Source: Saururus chinensis (Eukaryota; Streptophyta; Magnoliopsida; Piperales; Saururaceae). From it: 64,000 bases of DNA. Shown here piece after piece: positions 1-11,411 of this stretch (the stretch's first letter is position 1; each line of letters starts with the position of its first letter). The stretch is taken from the NCBI GenBank assembly GCA_035235625.1, contig CP141146.1, forward strand, positions 9,976,501-10,040,500, written 5' to 3'. Below the pieces are notes generated by a model. That model had not been told where the DNA came from, made no database searches, and was given only the letters and a program-made list of their open reading frames with translations. Both the position numbers and the translations under genes were made by a program.

Positions 1-1831
1 TCTTCTTCCTTGCATTGTCTTTGTCTTCTTCTAGCCTTTAACAAACTCCTCTTATTGTATTGACATTTAGCCTCTTGGAATTTTCAATCTCCTATTGAAG
101 ATAAGCTGCAACTCCTCTTTGAAACTTTTGTGTAAAATTTCTTCTTAGTTGTGGAATAGCTTCATGAATTTACCATCGATCTTCAACTCAAAGCTTCATG
201 TGAATTCCCTTTGTAAAAAATATCCAAAAGTTAAAAACCATTCTTCTCTAATTTCTTCTAGGTTTCCTCTCTCAAAATTCATGACTTCTTATCCCTTATA
301 TAGCTCTCCAAACAAATTTATGTCTTTGGCTTCAACAAGGACAGAAATTGAGCTAACTATCTGCTTAACATATGTACTTTGAGCAATCAATCAATTAACG
401 AAGTGATCCATTGATAACTCTCGGCTACATTTCACAAAGGGCGAAATCAAGTGTCTATTGATCGTTCCATCCAACATTATTTACGTTGATCTATTGTTCT
501 ATCTATTTAATTACTATTTTACCTTTTTTACCCTAAAACCTCTAAAATCACTTATGAAACTTCTCCAAGTAATTTTGGTATGCGAATATGATAAGAATAA
601 GCTTAAAAAACCTTCAACATTCTTCAATCCTCTATCATAAGCAATAAGAACACGTCTGCTCCTATTTTTAGAGTCTTTCAATTTTAAAATCTGACTCAAC
701 ACAACTAAATCTAATCAGATTTTAAGACATATATATATATCAAGGTTTCTAACATAATTTTGACAAAGAAATTAGCTAATAAACTTGACATATGACTCAT
801 ATGTTCTTACAAGTATCTATAATTATGTGATTATTTGAATTATATGTGCATTATTGCGAATTGATAATATTGGTAATTAATAATTGCTTTATTACGTGTT
901 TTTGTGTGAAGTTTTTGCTCCCATTGGCAACACCAAGGGCATATTATCACCAAGTGGAATCGCTCATTCTAGTCCGTTGCGCCCAACAAAATGCCACCGT
1001 GCCGATGGCTACATACCCTTTCTGCCACCCACTCCTGGCCACATGCCTCAACATGTCTGCCACCTTCTGCTACTTGAGCTCCTCACTAGCGTTTAGCCTC
1101 TCAGATCCCAAACATGGCCACTAATCCGAGTTGGTAGCAGGGTCAATTTTAAAAACACTGCTTGACACCACATAGTAAATTGTCCTTAGTTATATTGTTA
1201 TAGGAGCTGCATTATTGTCAGAGAAATTACAAGGTTCGGGTCAAGTTTTGCCAAACATGAACCCAATACCATTTAAGATATACTAACTCGAATTAAATTT
1301 AGAAACTCAAACCCGACCCATAAGGGTCAGTTTTATCACACCCCCAATTTAACAACACTTTGTATGGAAAATAGTTATCTCTCTTCTTATAAAATAATTG
1401 AAAATCATAACCCATCTCCTTCCATAAGAACAACGGAATCAAGCCATTAAACCTTCATTGAAATAATGATTTAGGGGCATGGGAATAACCACATTTCACA
1501 AACCATTGTTACAATAATCATAACTTAAATAATAATCTACATATCTAATGAATTAAAAATATTCACATGATCCACAAAAAGATAATTGTTTGTTGATCAT
1601 ATCGAAGTTAATAAAATTTAAAAAGTACACTCTCATGCCTAGTTACCTAAAAAATATGCCTCAGTAGGATGAAAGGAGAGTCAAACAACATTTATGGCCT
1701 TCCCGTTATCTCTTCTCATCTTGAAAACTTACACCACGAAGGATATTGAGCATACAAGAATTGCAGTATGATAACAATCTAAACAAAACCAAAAGTTTTG
1801 AATAAAATATCAAGAAATGCTTGTTGGTAAA
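1..1831. other. AT-rich intergenic DNA, no gene recognised
   Basis: Only short ORFs without recognisable domains occur here. Around 1225-1335 is a low-complexity stretch rich in GGGTC/GACCC-type words. A similar stretch lies at about 8240-8430, which suggests an old dispersed repeat. No exon pattern, RNA gene or terminal repeat could be supported. Confidence 0.5.
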
Positions 1832-2344
1832 TGTAATAACCCTAATTTTCTGACATGATCTCTTTTCTTCAAATAAAATTTTGAAGTAAAGTTTATTATT
1901 TAATAATTCCTAAGTGTTGGTTAGATCTCACGAACACGAGCATAACAAGTCAAAAAATGTGTAAATCGGAGGTGAGGAGCAAAAGTTATGACCTAGGGAA
2001 GCATGTTCTAAATGACGGGATCCACTTGTAAAGTGTGGGTAAAGTGGCTCATAAGTGGCCTAGTCTCATAGGGCTCGTCAATACGAACTCCACAGTACCA
2101 AGAGCGCGAGAAACCGAGTCTGGGATAAGAAGTTATGCTTATTTGAAGTTGAGGTTAAAAAAAACGGATCGGCTCGGTGCGCACGTCCCACACGACGAAT
2201 GCATGCCGCCGACTTCGGCGACTATAAATACCCCCCTCCGGTTATTTTTTTACCACACCCGAATTCTCTCCTCCATCATTGTTTTCACTGCCTCTTACCC
2301 GTTTTAAGTCCATTTTAGCCCATCCAAGACTCGTTTCCTACTAA
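1832..2344 (+). mobile_element. LTR-like repeat, family 1, copy 1
   Basis: It begins TGTAATAACCCTAATTTTC and runs closely parallel to the sequence starting at 22331 until about 2344 (22921 in the other copy), so it is a dispersed repeat. The TG start, a TATA-like box TATAAATA at 2223-2230 and lack of coding capacity fit an LTR or LTR fragment. No matching CA end or target duplication was found, so the right boundary is only where similarity to the second copy stops. Confidence 0.55.
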
Positions 2345-3393
2345 GGTTCCATTTGTTTGGTCTAATTCAGACCTAAATCTAAATAAATTACTCAAAATCC
2401 AACTTTTAAGTGGCTTTTCATTGTATTTGTTTAGGACTGAATTCAGTTACTAAATCAATCATTAAATCAAATGTACGTTAAAAAATTCGAATGGACAATC
2501 AGATGTATTTCATTTTTTTTCTTGATAATTTATATTATGGAGTTTGTAGAATTTCTTGGTTTTAATTAGATGCAACTTGCAGTTATGCAAATCATATTTT
2601 CTCTTGCTTTGGAAATAATTTCAATATATGTAACATCCTGAGTGAACAAAGAAGCTATTGATATGTATGGCCTGATGATTTAAATTCTTTTTCCTAGCCG
2701 AGAGTAGCTGCCAATGCCATCAAGGCCAAAATCCTACAGTGCATTTTCTTGGTGGCTTCAAATTAAAGCAAGTGGACTGAATTTCAAGGAGAGTGGCTCC
2801 TGAAATGCAATTCAATGGGTTTATTGAAATCTAAAACTCAGGATGTTTCCATGAGCTACATTCAGATCGGTTATAGTCTCAAAATATATTCACACTTTTT
2901 GTTCATTTTGGACAGTGAGACCAAACTTTGGCGTTCTCCAGAAATAACAGTTGTTATTTCAGAACTTAATGAATTGTCCCATAGTGATAGTCTAGTTTTT
3001 CTTCGAATTAAAACTATTTGGAATTCAATTTCTTCTAATTAAAAATAACAATTGTTATTCAAGACTTAATAAATTGTTGCTCAGCTTACAGAAGAAATAT
3101 GCCTGAACCTGTAATTTTTAGAGCACTGGAAGAGAAACAATTGCTTGTAGCTTTCACTCTATATATATGATCTTTACTACAATAAAGTTTTTTAGTATAA
3201 ACAAGTATTCAATTCCCATAGAGAAATCCTATTTTAAGGTTTTTTAGACACAATAACCTCATCTAAGAGCTCCACTGAACTAGATATTGGGCCATTACAA
3301 TAAGACCTCAAATCCTGTGAAGCCTGCCTCACCCCATCCACACCATGAAGTAAAATATCACTAGTGCTCATAGACCCTAGTACTAAAATTCCG
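2345..3393. other. Intergenic DNA, no gene recognised
   Basis: AT-rich sequence without a supportable gene. An imperfect repeat of a motif reading roughly AATAACAGTTGTTATT, followed by a TTAATAAATTG-like stretch, occurs near 2945 and 3045. This may be part of a decayed small transposon. Confidence 0.4.
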
Positions 3394-6300
3394 TGTCACG
3401 CCCAGGCACCGCCAACCCGAGCCGAACCCAGTCCAAGGGTCGATCAAGTACACGGGGGTGACGGAATTGAAAGCGATTAATATATAGCGGAAGACTTAGC
3501 CCCTCTTACGGGCGGTCTAACTAGCGGAGTCACGCACCACATAACCTTTGAGCAAAAGTAATAAGGATAAAAGAGGATTGAAAATAAATGACATCATCAT
3601 CCTCATCACACACAAAACCCACATAAACATTACTGAAGCCCATATATGGCTTAAAGTCTAAAAAAGGTAAGAGACATCTAGCCACAATAAGTAAGCGCTA
3701 GTAACAAATATGATCCACCATATAGAGTTCTCAAGGTCTTAAAAGATGAAAATAAGGAAATAAAACGCCATCGGGACATGGCGGAAACTAATCTCGTAAG
3801 TAGTCATTTTGTTCCTTGTATAATGTATCATGCGCGTCTGCACGTCATACCACACAACCCCAAAACAAAACAAGGAAAGTGGGGTGAGTAAAAAACTCAG
3901 TAATGGTTTAAATACGACAACAATAATAAGAAAAACATAACGACATGACAATATAGCAATTTAGATCCATAAATTGACATGATATATTATTTTCTGATCA
4001 TTCCCTTGCTAAACCCCTATTTATCCATAAACATAAGAGCTAGCATGCATATAACATACATATCAAAGTCAAGTCATAAATATTCAAGTTGTAACCTAAC
4101 ATCCATCCTGCATAGGTAATAGTTCATATCTAATCAAATCAAGCATGATCACACCATAACCCGCATAAGAAGTGTCTTTCACACACTTTATAATCATGCG
4201 ACCAAATCACATAAACCTACATAATAGTGTCTCATTCACACGATTTCAGATCGTGTATTCATATCATATCAACCTGCATAATAGTGTCTCAATCACACGA
4301 TTCAGATCATGTATTCATATCACATAAACCTGCATAATAGTGTCTCAATCACACAATTCAGATCATGCATTCTTATCACATCCTCATTCACCCTGCACAA
4401 TAAACGTGTCAAACATATGATATACAATCATGCATAATAACTCTTAATCACATGTGTCAAATTGTCCCTACACAAACTGTGCAATCCTGGGCATAATATT
4501 CATAATATACATGCATCATCACAAATGGTGAATGCCTCCATCAAGGAGTAAATATAAGCATTGCCACACATGCGGGACATAGTCAAGGCCACAAAGGCAA
4601 GACATGGTCCTATTTCCAAACAGGAAATATAAAGGTCAGGGCGGTCAGCCCCTAAATTTGCTCACTCAGGACGATCCTGGCCAAGGATGTCCGATTCTCA
4701 CACAAAGAACCTAGAGCAGGTGTGTTTGCCAAGGGATATCTCCTTCGGTAGAGGAGAGCCCAAATTCCCACATAGGAACCCTAGAACACGTGGTAGCCAG
4801 TGCACGAAGCGTACCACTCTGGATTCTCAGGGTCCAGATGGAAATCTCAATAATCTCATCCACAAGACAAGTACACAACTCATCCCCACATAACTCAATT
4901 TGACTTGACTCAACCCACATAGGAATTCAAATCGAAATAATGTCCTTTCGAACCAACCAAGTTCCGATTAAGTCACCGATCGATTAATTCGGCACGCAAT
5001 CTCACATCATTGCATACAATTGATCAATTCCGGCTAAACATCGATAAAATCTCTTTCATGAAGTCTGTTTCATGATGCATGATATCATGATACATCCATG
5101 AGCAAGATCTACGTGAATTTCAACACATGGAATGTGCTCCCATTAGTCCCCACATGCATTATAATCAAATCATAATTAACTATGATTTCATAGTAGATTC
5201 CCCACATGTGTGTGTTCATGCATATCCTAAGCGCATGACCAATTCTTTGACAACATAAGGTAATACACACATACTTTAAGACATTCAAATCACGATTATC
5301 AACTGAAATCAATCTGAAATCTACCATAAAACTTAAATCCATTCATGTGAAATCAAATGCTCAACTCCTACAAGCATGATTATTCTACACATGAAGCCAT
5401 AATATGATAACATCATTACCCACAATCCATTCTCATTATAAGATGACACATCTTATCATTTACCATGAAATGTCCCTGTTGGAAACTTGCTCTAATCATA
5501 ATAATTTCATCATTCATAGATTCAAGGTAATGCAATGTTAACATGTAAAATGATCAACATATAATACCACATAACAAATATTTAAGCATACTTCATAAGT
5601 CTCCATCATAAATTCCACACCATTCTAGTAGCTTAATTCCAACATAAAACACCTCTCATAACCATTAGAATCATCAGATAAAATAAAAACACCGAAGTGA
5701 GCATCAAAATAAAAAATGGCAAAACTGTTGTGTAGTCGATCGATCAGCCTGGTAGGCCGTTCGAACGGCCCGATCGATCGGCTAGTTGACCCGATCGATT
5801 TCCAGCAAGTAGTTCGAGCCTTCTTCTTCCTTTCGAAATTCAAAACCGAAACACCATTAAAGAACCTTAAAACCTTCATCCCAAGCCTCATACACCTTCA
5901 AAACTTAATCAAACATTCCAGAAAACTAATTTAACCCATTCGAATGTAAAACCCTAAGAAATCAAGATAAGAAATTAACATTTCATAAATATACCATTAA
6001 AGCCCTAATCAAGCAAACACATTCAAGTAAAACCATAAAAATCAAGATTTTTACCACAACAAGGCTAAGATTTGAAAACCCATTACCTCTCCATTAGATT
6101 TGAGTCGGATTAATCCTTCAATCACCTCCGAAAGCTTTCAAAAGCATGATTTTTATGTTGATACACATCTAAACTCGATTTAAACTTGAAAATCAGAACG
6201 CAAACCCTAGATCTAGAGCTTTAGAAGCATAAAAACGAAAATTTGAAGGTTAGGGTTTGAAAAAGAGGAGTAAAATAGTGATTAAATGGATTGAAATCGG

Positions 6301-6900
6301 ATTGAATCAATGGAGGAATATAAATTAAGAGAGGATTAAGAAAAACCCTAATAATTAAGTATGAATTAGGGAAGAACATACCTCTAATCACTTCCTCTTT
6401 GGGCCTAATTGGGGATTAGGCTCCAAACACCCTTACACAGCCTATTCTCAATTTAGAAATGGCTCAACCCTTTTCCTTTTATTGAAAAGAATGGGGTAAA
6501 CCTAACTAACCTTTGGGGTATAAATAGGATTTTTAACTAAAAATAGGTATTTTAGTGATTTGAGCTCTAATTATGACCAGGAAAATTTTGAATTTTTTTT
6601 AATGACTTCCTTTGATGTTTAGGACATTTTGGACCAAAAACCCTAAATTCACCGGTGGGGCCCACAGGATGTCCCACCAAACCCTAATTTTTGAAAATTT
6701 TGAGAAAAATCCAAAAATTCATAATTGACCCAAAATCACTCAAAATTCATAAATATGAAATTGATTAAAACATTTAGAAACCTTATTTATTTTTAAAAAC
6801 CACCAAATTAAATCAGAAAAGACTTAAATCACACGATAACTGCTAAATAATAAATAAAATTAAATGTAGAGCGGTTTAAGATGAGAGTCCTTATATTTTA
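3394..6900 (-). mobile_element. Long LTR-like non-coding repeat, reverse orientation, right end uncertain
   Basis: It starts TGTCACGCCCAGGCACC, the complement of a typical plant gypsy-type LTR 3' end (GGGCGTGACA). The interior is non-coding, with a GGGGTGAGT box near 3880 of the kind seen in such LTRs, a tandem repeat at 4158-4445 and a palindrome at 5755-5770. I could not find the opposite terminus or a target duplication, so the end near 6900 is a guess from the change in character. It could be a solo LTR or a large non-coding retrotransposon remnant. Confidence 0.45.
4158..4445. repeat. Tandem repeat, about 57-bp unit, five degenerate copies
   Basis: Units begin near 4159, 4216, 4273, 4329 and 4391, each with a core like CCTGCATAATAGTGTCTC, then a CACACGATT-like word, then ATCATG-type and CATATCACAT-type words. 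The middle three copies are most alike and the outer two are degenerate. The array lies inside the LTR-like repeat and has no spacers, so it is an ordinary minisatellite. Confidence 0.75.
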
Positions 6901-8473
6901 ACTTCCATGATCATCAAAACCTTCTAATTGCATTGCACAAGACTAGTCACCTTTTTAATGCTTTAGTTTATTCAAACATAACTCCCAGACTATCTAGGCA
7001 TGCAGTTCCATATAATTCTTATCCTTAGAGAGCAAGAAAACATTGGTCTTATTTTAGACCAAACTTTTTTTTTCTACATGGCTAAATACTCACTTGAGAA
7101 GTTAAGACACTAAAGAATCTCTGACCTTATGTGCCACATGTACCAAATATTCATCCATCACATCAAATGGTCTCATACATATGTGTTAGGATTCATTAAG
7201 CCTTACATAATAATACACAGTTGATACTTCACTCATATCATCAAATGCTTCAACTCATGCACTTATATACATAATAATCGTAGTTTTAACATTGCTATAA
7301 CATCTATTTAAAATTCAAATTTTGTTTTACCATTGATAACCTTCCTGACAGGTCGGCTACCTCACCAATGACAATTGTTGAGTTCATCGACATATTAAAC
7401 CCTACCAATAGTGGTATGGAGGTACCATCGGTAACCTCACTGGCAAGTTGGCTACATCATCAATACCATTGATAAGTTTATCGGCACGTCAAACCCTACT
7501 GACAATGGGATTATTATCATAATGCCTTTCTCTTCAACGCTTCACTGACGTGTGGACCCCACTACTGGCATGCATGCAGGAGTATTGTTTATCATCTTCC
7601 TCTTACTGGTGCATTCATCAACACATCAGAGGCTTTATCGGTGATAAAAAACTTAAAACCAAGAACTCAAAATTTCATTCAAACATGTTTTTAGCATCTA
7701 AATCCAATAGAAACCTATAATGAAGAATGGAGCTACTTGAACATAATTCCAACCATCAATCATCAAAATCCCCAATACTCCATGAAAACAATGGCAAACT
7801 CTTAGATTTCTTAAAAATAACTAAAACACAAATTCTTGATTATAAAGAACTTGAAGAAAATAAAAAACAAAGTATTTTACTTAAAATTTTAAGTTTAGAA
7901 AATAATATAACCTCAAATTGTGATCTTTCTTTAGCGTACGTTTTCTGAATGATCTCCAAATACTTCCCCACCAACAATTGGCCTCTTTGTAGACTCCTTT
8001 TCCACTCAATGTCAGTTTCTACTCACTTAAGTACTGACATATCTACTTTCAAAGTCCAAAACCACTCAATCACTTTTTATTTTGAAATAACTTTATGCAA
8101 TTATTATCAGCAACTCATCAATGCGTTGATATTTTCCAATAGTAAAAATATATTTCTATTGATAATTTTATCGATGTATAATAACAATAGTTAAATAATT
8201 TTTTTAATATAAAAAGATAAATTTTCTTTAAAAAATATGAAGTGTCACAAGTTGGGTCGAGTTTTATTAAAATATAAAAATATATATAAAATATTTATAT
8301 ATATAATTTTATTTAAGTCAAATTAGGTTAGATGACCTAAAACTCGAACATAACCTGAATAATTATTCAAAGTTAAATTTAGATACAACATAAACCCTAC
8401 GTAAGAGTCAAATCGGGTTTTACGCATGGACTAGGTTACTAACTATTCGGGACCGGCGGAGTGCTCGAGAGGG
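6901..8473. other. Intergenic DNA upstream of the PPR gene
   Basis: AT-rich sequence with no supportable gene. It contains an imperfect tandem duplication at 7333-7511 and GGGTC-type low-complexity words at 8240-8430. The last 40 bases become GC-rich and lead into the PPR gene. Confidence 0.45.
7333..7511. repeat. Imperfect tandem duplication, about 95-bp unit
   Basis: The block at 7333-7413 (CATTGATAACCTTCCTGACA then GGTCGGCTAC) recurs at 7428-7511 (CCATCGGTAACCTCACTGGC then AAGTTGGCTAC). Both end in AAACCCTAC followed by a CAATAGTGG or CAATGG word. The two are clearly diverged. No function is implied. Confidence 0.6.
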
Positions 8474-10111
8474 ATGGCCAGGCATACTGGGCCGGACATG
8501 CATATGGACCGTGGAACCCACACCTTGTTGTCGCTGATCGATGGCTGTAAATCCATCAGACAAGCACATCAGATCCACGCTCAAATCGTCGCGTCCCCGG
8601 ACCTCTCCCGCGGGCCCCTTCTCGGCCGCCTCCTCCTCTTCTGCGCCGCATCCGCCGCCGCCCCTCTCTCTTACGCCTCCGCGATCTTCCGCCAGATTCC
8701 GGCCGCGCCCGTCTCCGCCTACAACTCCATCATCCGGGCCCACGCCCGCGCCGCCAAGACGGCTGTGGGGGCCCTCCCGCACTACATTCGGATGCTCCGG
8801 GACGGTGTTCGGCCAGACAAGCTCACCTTCCCCTTCCTCCTCAAGGACTGCGCCCGGGCCGGCGATCCCGACGCCGGCAGAAGCTTACACGGGCAAGTCG
8901 CGAAGTTTGGATTTGAAGGCGATATCTTCGTACAGAATGTGATGATCAGTATCTACGCGGACTTCAATGATTTGGGTTGTGCGCGTAGGGTGTTCGACGG
9001 AATGGCCAAACGAGACATTGTGTCATGGAATTCGCTTGCTACCGGGTGCTTGCGATGTGGGGACTTGGATGGTGCGTTGGACGTGTTCGGAAAGATGGGG
9101 GAGAGGAATGTCATCTCGTGGAACTCGATCATAACTGGGCTTGTTCAAGGGGGTCGGCCAAGTTATGCTCTGGCGCTTTTCCATGAAATGCTGGTTGTGA
9201 GTGGTGATAGTGGAGTTTCACCAGATGGGATTACATTAGCTAGTGTGATAACAGCATGTGGGTTGATGGGTGCACTCGATCAGGGGAAGTGGCTTCATGG
9301 CTATATGGAAATACATGGTGTAGAACTTGATGCTGTGATAGGCACTGCCCTTGTTGACATGTATGGGAAGTGTGGTTCCATTGAAAGAGCTGTTCATGTC
9401 TTCAAGGAGATGGAGAAGAAAGATGTGTTAGCGTGGACGGCCATGATTAAGGTGTTTGCTGATCATGGGATGGGTGAAGAAGCTTTACGTGGCTTTCAAG
9501 AGATGGAGATGGGGGGAGTAAAACCTAATGAAGTGACATTTGTTGCTATACTATATGCTTGTGCTCATTCCGGGCTCGTTGAGAGAGGTAGATGGATATT
9601 TAGTTCCATGAAAAAGATTTACTGTATTGAGCCTCAAGCTCAGCATTATGCTTGCATAGTGGACTTGCTTGGTCGGGCTGGTCTTTTTGATGAGGCCCTG
9701 GAGCTTCTCCGTAACATGATCATGGCACCAGATGCGTTTGTATGGGGTGCTTTGCTGGGAGCATGTAGGATGCATGGGAATGTTGAGTTGGGGGAGAAAG
9801 TAGCTCAATATCTGATAGAAGTGGAACCTCATAACCATGCTTTCTATATAGCCTTATCTGATATATATGCCAATGCACGTAAGTTTAAAGATGCAAAGAG
9901 AATTCGGGCTCTGATGAGAGCAAGAGGTATTAGCAAAAGAGTTCCTGGGTGTAGCATGATTGAAATTGGTGGAATTGTTCATGAGTTTTCTGTACAGGGT
10001 TCAGAAGAAGTTCTAATGAGTCAAATTGAGTGGGTATTGAATGGATTTGCCTCTGAATGGAGCCTGGCAGACCATATGATTTATCCGGAGGTATTATTTG
10101 AGGCAGACTAG
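8474..10111 (+). CDS. PLS-class pentatricopeptide repeat protein (E-type), intronless
   Basis: A single 545-residue open frame. PPR proteins bind organellar RNA in a sequence-specific way, and PLS-class members usually serve C-to-U editing in mitochondria or plastids. Tandem P, L and S motifs run from about residue 50 to 410; typical pieces are VSWNSLATGCLRCGDLDGAL, DAVIGTALVDMYGKCGSIERA and DVLAWTAMIKVFADHGMGEEA. An E domain follows at about 415-505 (DAFVWGALLGACRMHGNVEL), then a short E+-like tail. There is no C-terminal DYW deaminase, so any editing role would need a partner supplied in trans. The chosen ATG opens the frame in a GC-rich context; a later ATG at codon 10 or 12 is possible. 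No targeting peptide is obvious. GC content is very high in the first 450 bases and falls later. AATAAA lies at 10413-10418. The target RNA cannot be inferred. Confidence 0.93.
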   Translation: MARHTGPDMHMDRGTHTLLSLIDGCKSIRQAHQIHAQIVASPDLSRGPLLGRLLLFCAASAAAPLSYASAIFRQIPAAPVSAYNSIIRAHARAAKTAVGALPHYIRMLRDGVRPDKLTFPFLLKDCARAGDPDAGRSLHGQVAKFGFEGDIFVQNVMISIYADFNDLGCARRVFDGMAKRDIVSWNSLATGCLRCGDLDGALDVFGKMGERNVISWNSIITGLVQGGRPSYALALFHEMLVVSGDSGVSPDGITLASVITACGLMGALDQGKWLHGYMEIHGVELDAVIGTALVDMYGKCGSIERAVHVFKEMEKKDVLAWTAMIKVFADHGMGEEALRGFQEMEMGGVKPNEVTFVAILYACAHSGLVERGRWIFSSMKKIYCIEPQAQHYACIVDLLGRAGLFDEALELLRNMIMAPDAFVWGALLGACRMHGNVELGEKVAQYLIEVEPHNHAFYIALSDIYANARKFKDAKRIRALMRARGISKRVPGCSMIEIGGIVHEFSVQGSEEVLMSQIEWVLNGFASEWSLADHMIYPEVLFEAD

Positions 10112-11355
10112 GGGCTTCTGAGCCCTGACGTGTAACTCTTTCCTTCATTGCCTTATTGGCTTGATAAAAATCTACAGCTAACAGCCCATGGGTCTAGTCA
10201 ACCCTTCCACTGGCAGATCTGCACTTCCTAGGACCACAAAAAGTACATCTGAAGTAGTTAGTGGTTTGCATCCAAAGGTTTTTTCATATCCAAGATTTTG
10301 TTTGGAACCTCTGCCTATGAAGATCAGGACTTGATGACGATGATATGCAAAAACAAGGTACATGAACACTTTTTGTGGCTGTACAGGAAGTGGTTGATCA
10401 AATGTTATTGACAATAAATGAATATTCTTTATTCTTCATGAAAATAAGTAAAATTTCTAAAGAATAAAATAGGTTTCTGTTCCTTCAACGTAATTATGTT
10501 AGTCAGAGGTCAAATCAACATTTTCAATTATGCATTGAGTAGGTGATATTTTTCACGAAGTTTTAAGCAGATTACTCTGTTTTCTTGTTCTCTACGTTAC
10601 AACAGTATCTCGCTACATTTGTTGTGCTCACCTGCCAATAAAATGATGTAAGGAGAAAATATGGATTTTGAGCCACACCTATAAAATTTGGTGCCTCTGC
10701 CTTCTTTATCCATTTCATCACGACTATTCAACTTTTCATATAAAGCAGAAATCCTAATTGGCCATAATGGAGAGTGATAGTTGCACAAATTTAATCTCGA
10801 TAGATACATTTATCTTATGAATTATTATTGTCAAATTCTGCAATCTAGTAGTCCCTTATTTTTTCTGGCTCACTTAATTTTGACATTTTCTGAAGCCAAG
10901 TAAAAAATGCTATTCATGTCTTATAATTTAGAAGCTTATGTCACTTCCTAAGATAGCTCCTCTTATCCTCGTTGTAATTGCATCCCAAGAATAAGACAAA
11001 AAACTGATGGAAGCATCTAACAGAAATCTGGTAGAAAGAGGCTTAAATGGCTTCATACAACATGATCATCATCTTGCTCTCGATTGACACAAATCCAACC
11101 TCTCTACATTGAAAAAAAAATCTCAAGATCCAGTAGATTTTTTCTTTAAAGCATTTGAACTTAGGAAAATTATTTAAACTCAAACATTTAAGTTAGTGAA
11201 AAATCAACTATCTGATGGTAGAACCGAGTAATGTTATAACATTATACCTGCATTATTGATTAGGATGCTCTTTAGAAATGGTTCCAAAATATGTGCTTTT
11301 AGCAACCCAAGATTAATCTTTCTCCTTGGCCACTCATACTACTGCTTTATCTCTT
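10112..11355. other. Intergenic DNA between the PPR and reductase genes
   Basis: No gene is recognised. The first 300 bases probably include the PPR 3' UTR, with AATAAA at 10413-10418. The rest is AT-rich and featureless by eye. Confidence 0.5.
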
Positions 11356-11377
11356 GCCCCACCACTATATAAGTGGG
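11356..11377 (+). promoter_or_regulatory. TATA box inside a short inverted repeat
   Basis: TATATAAG at 11366-11373 is framed by CCCCAC and GTGGGG, forming an imperfect inverted repeat. It lies about 40 bp upstream of the reductase ATG at 11412. If initiation is 25-35 bp downstream of the TATA box as usual, the 5' UTR is only about 10-20 nt. Confidence 0.5.
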
Positions 11378-11411
11378 GAAGGCATGAGACTGCCTTTTTT
11401 ATCGGAAGAAG

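Noticed and set aside
149..382. 77-codon plus-strand frame near the window start
   Set aside because: AT-rich, no recognisable domain, no promoter or splice support.
4158..4445. CRISPR-like array
   Set aside because: Units abut without unique spacers, are diverged, and lie in plant LTR-like DNA.
8420..8782. 120-codon minus-strand frame
   Set aside because: Antisense shadow of the GC-rich start of the PPR gene.
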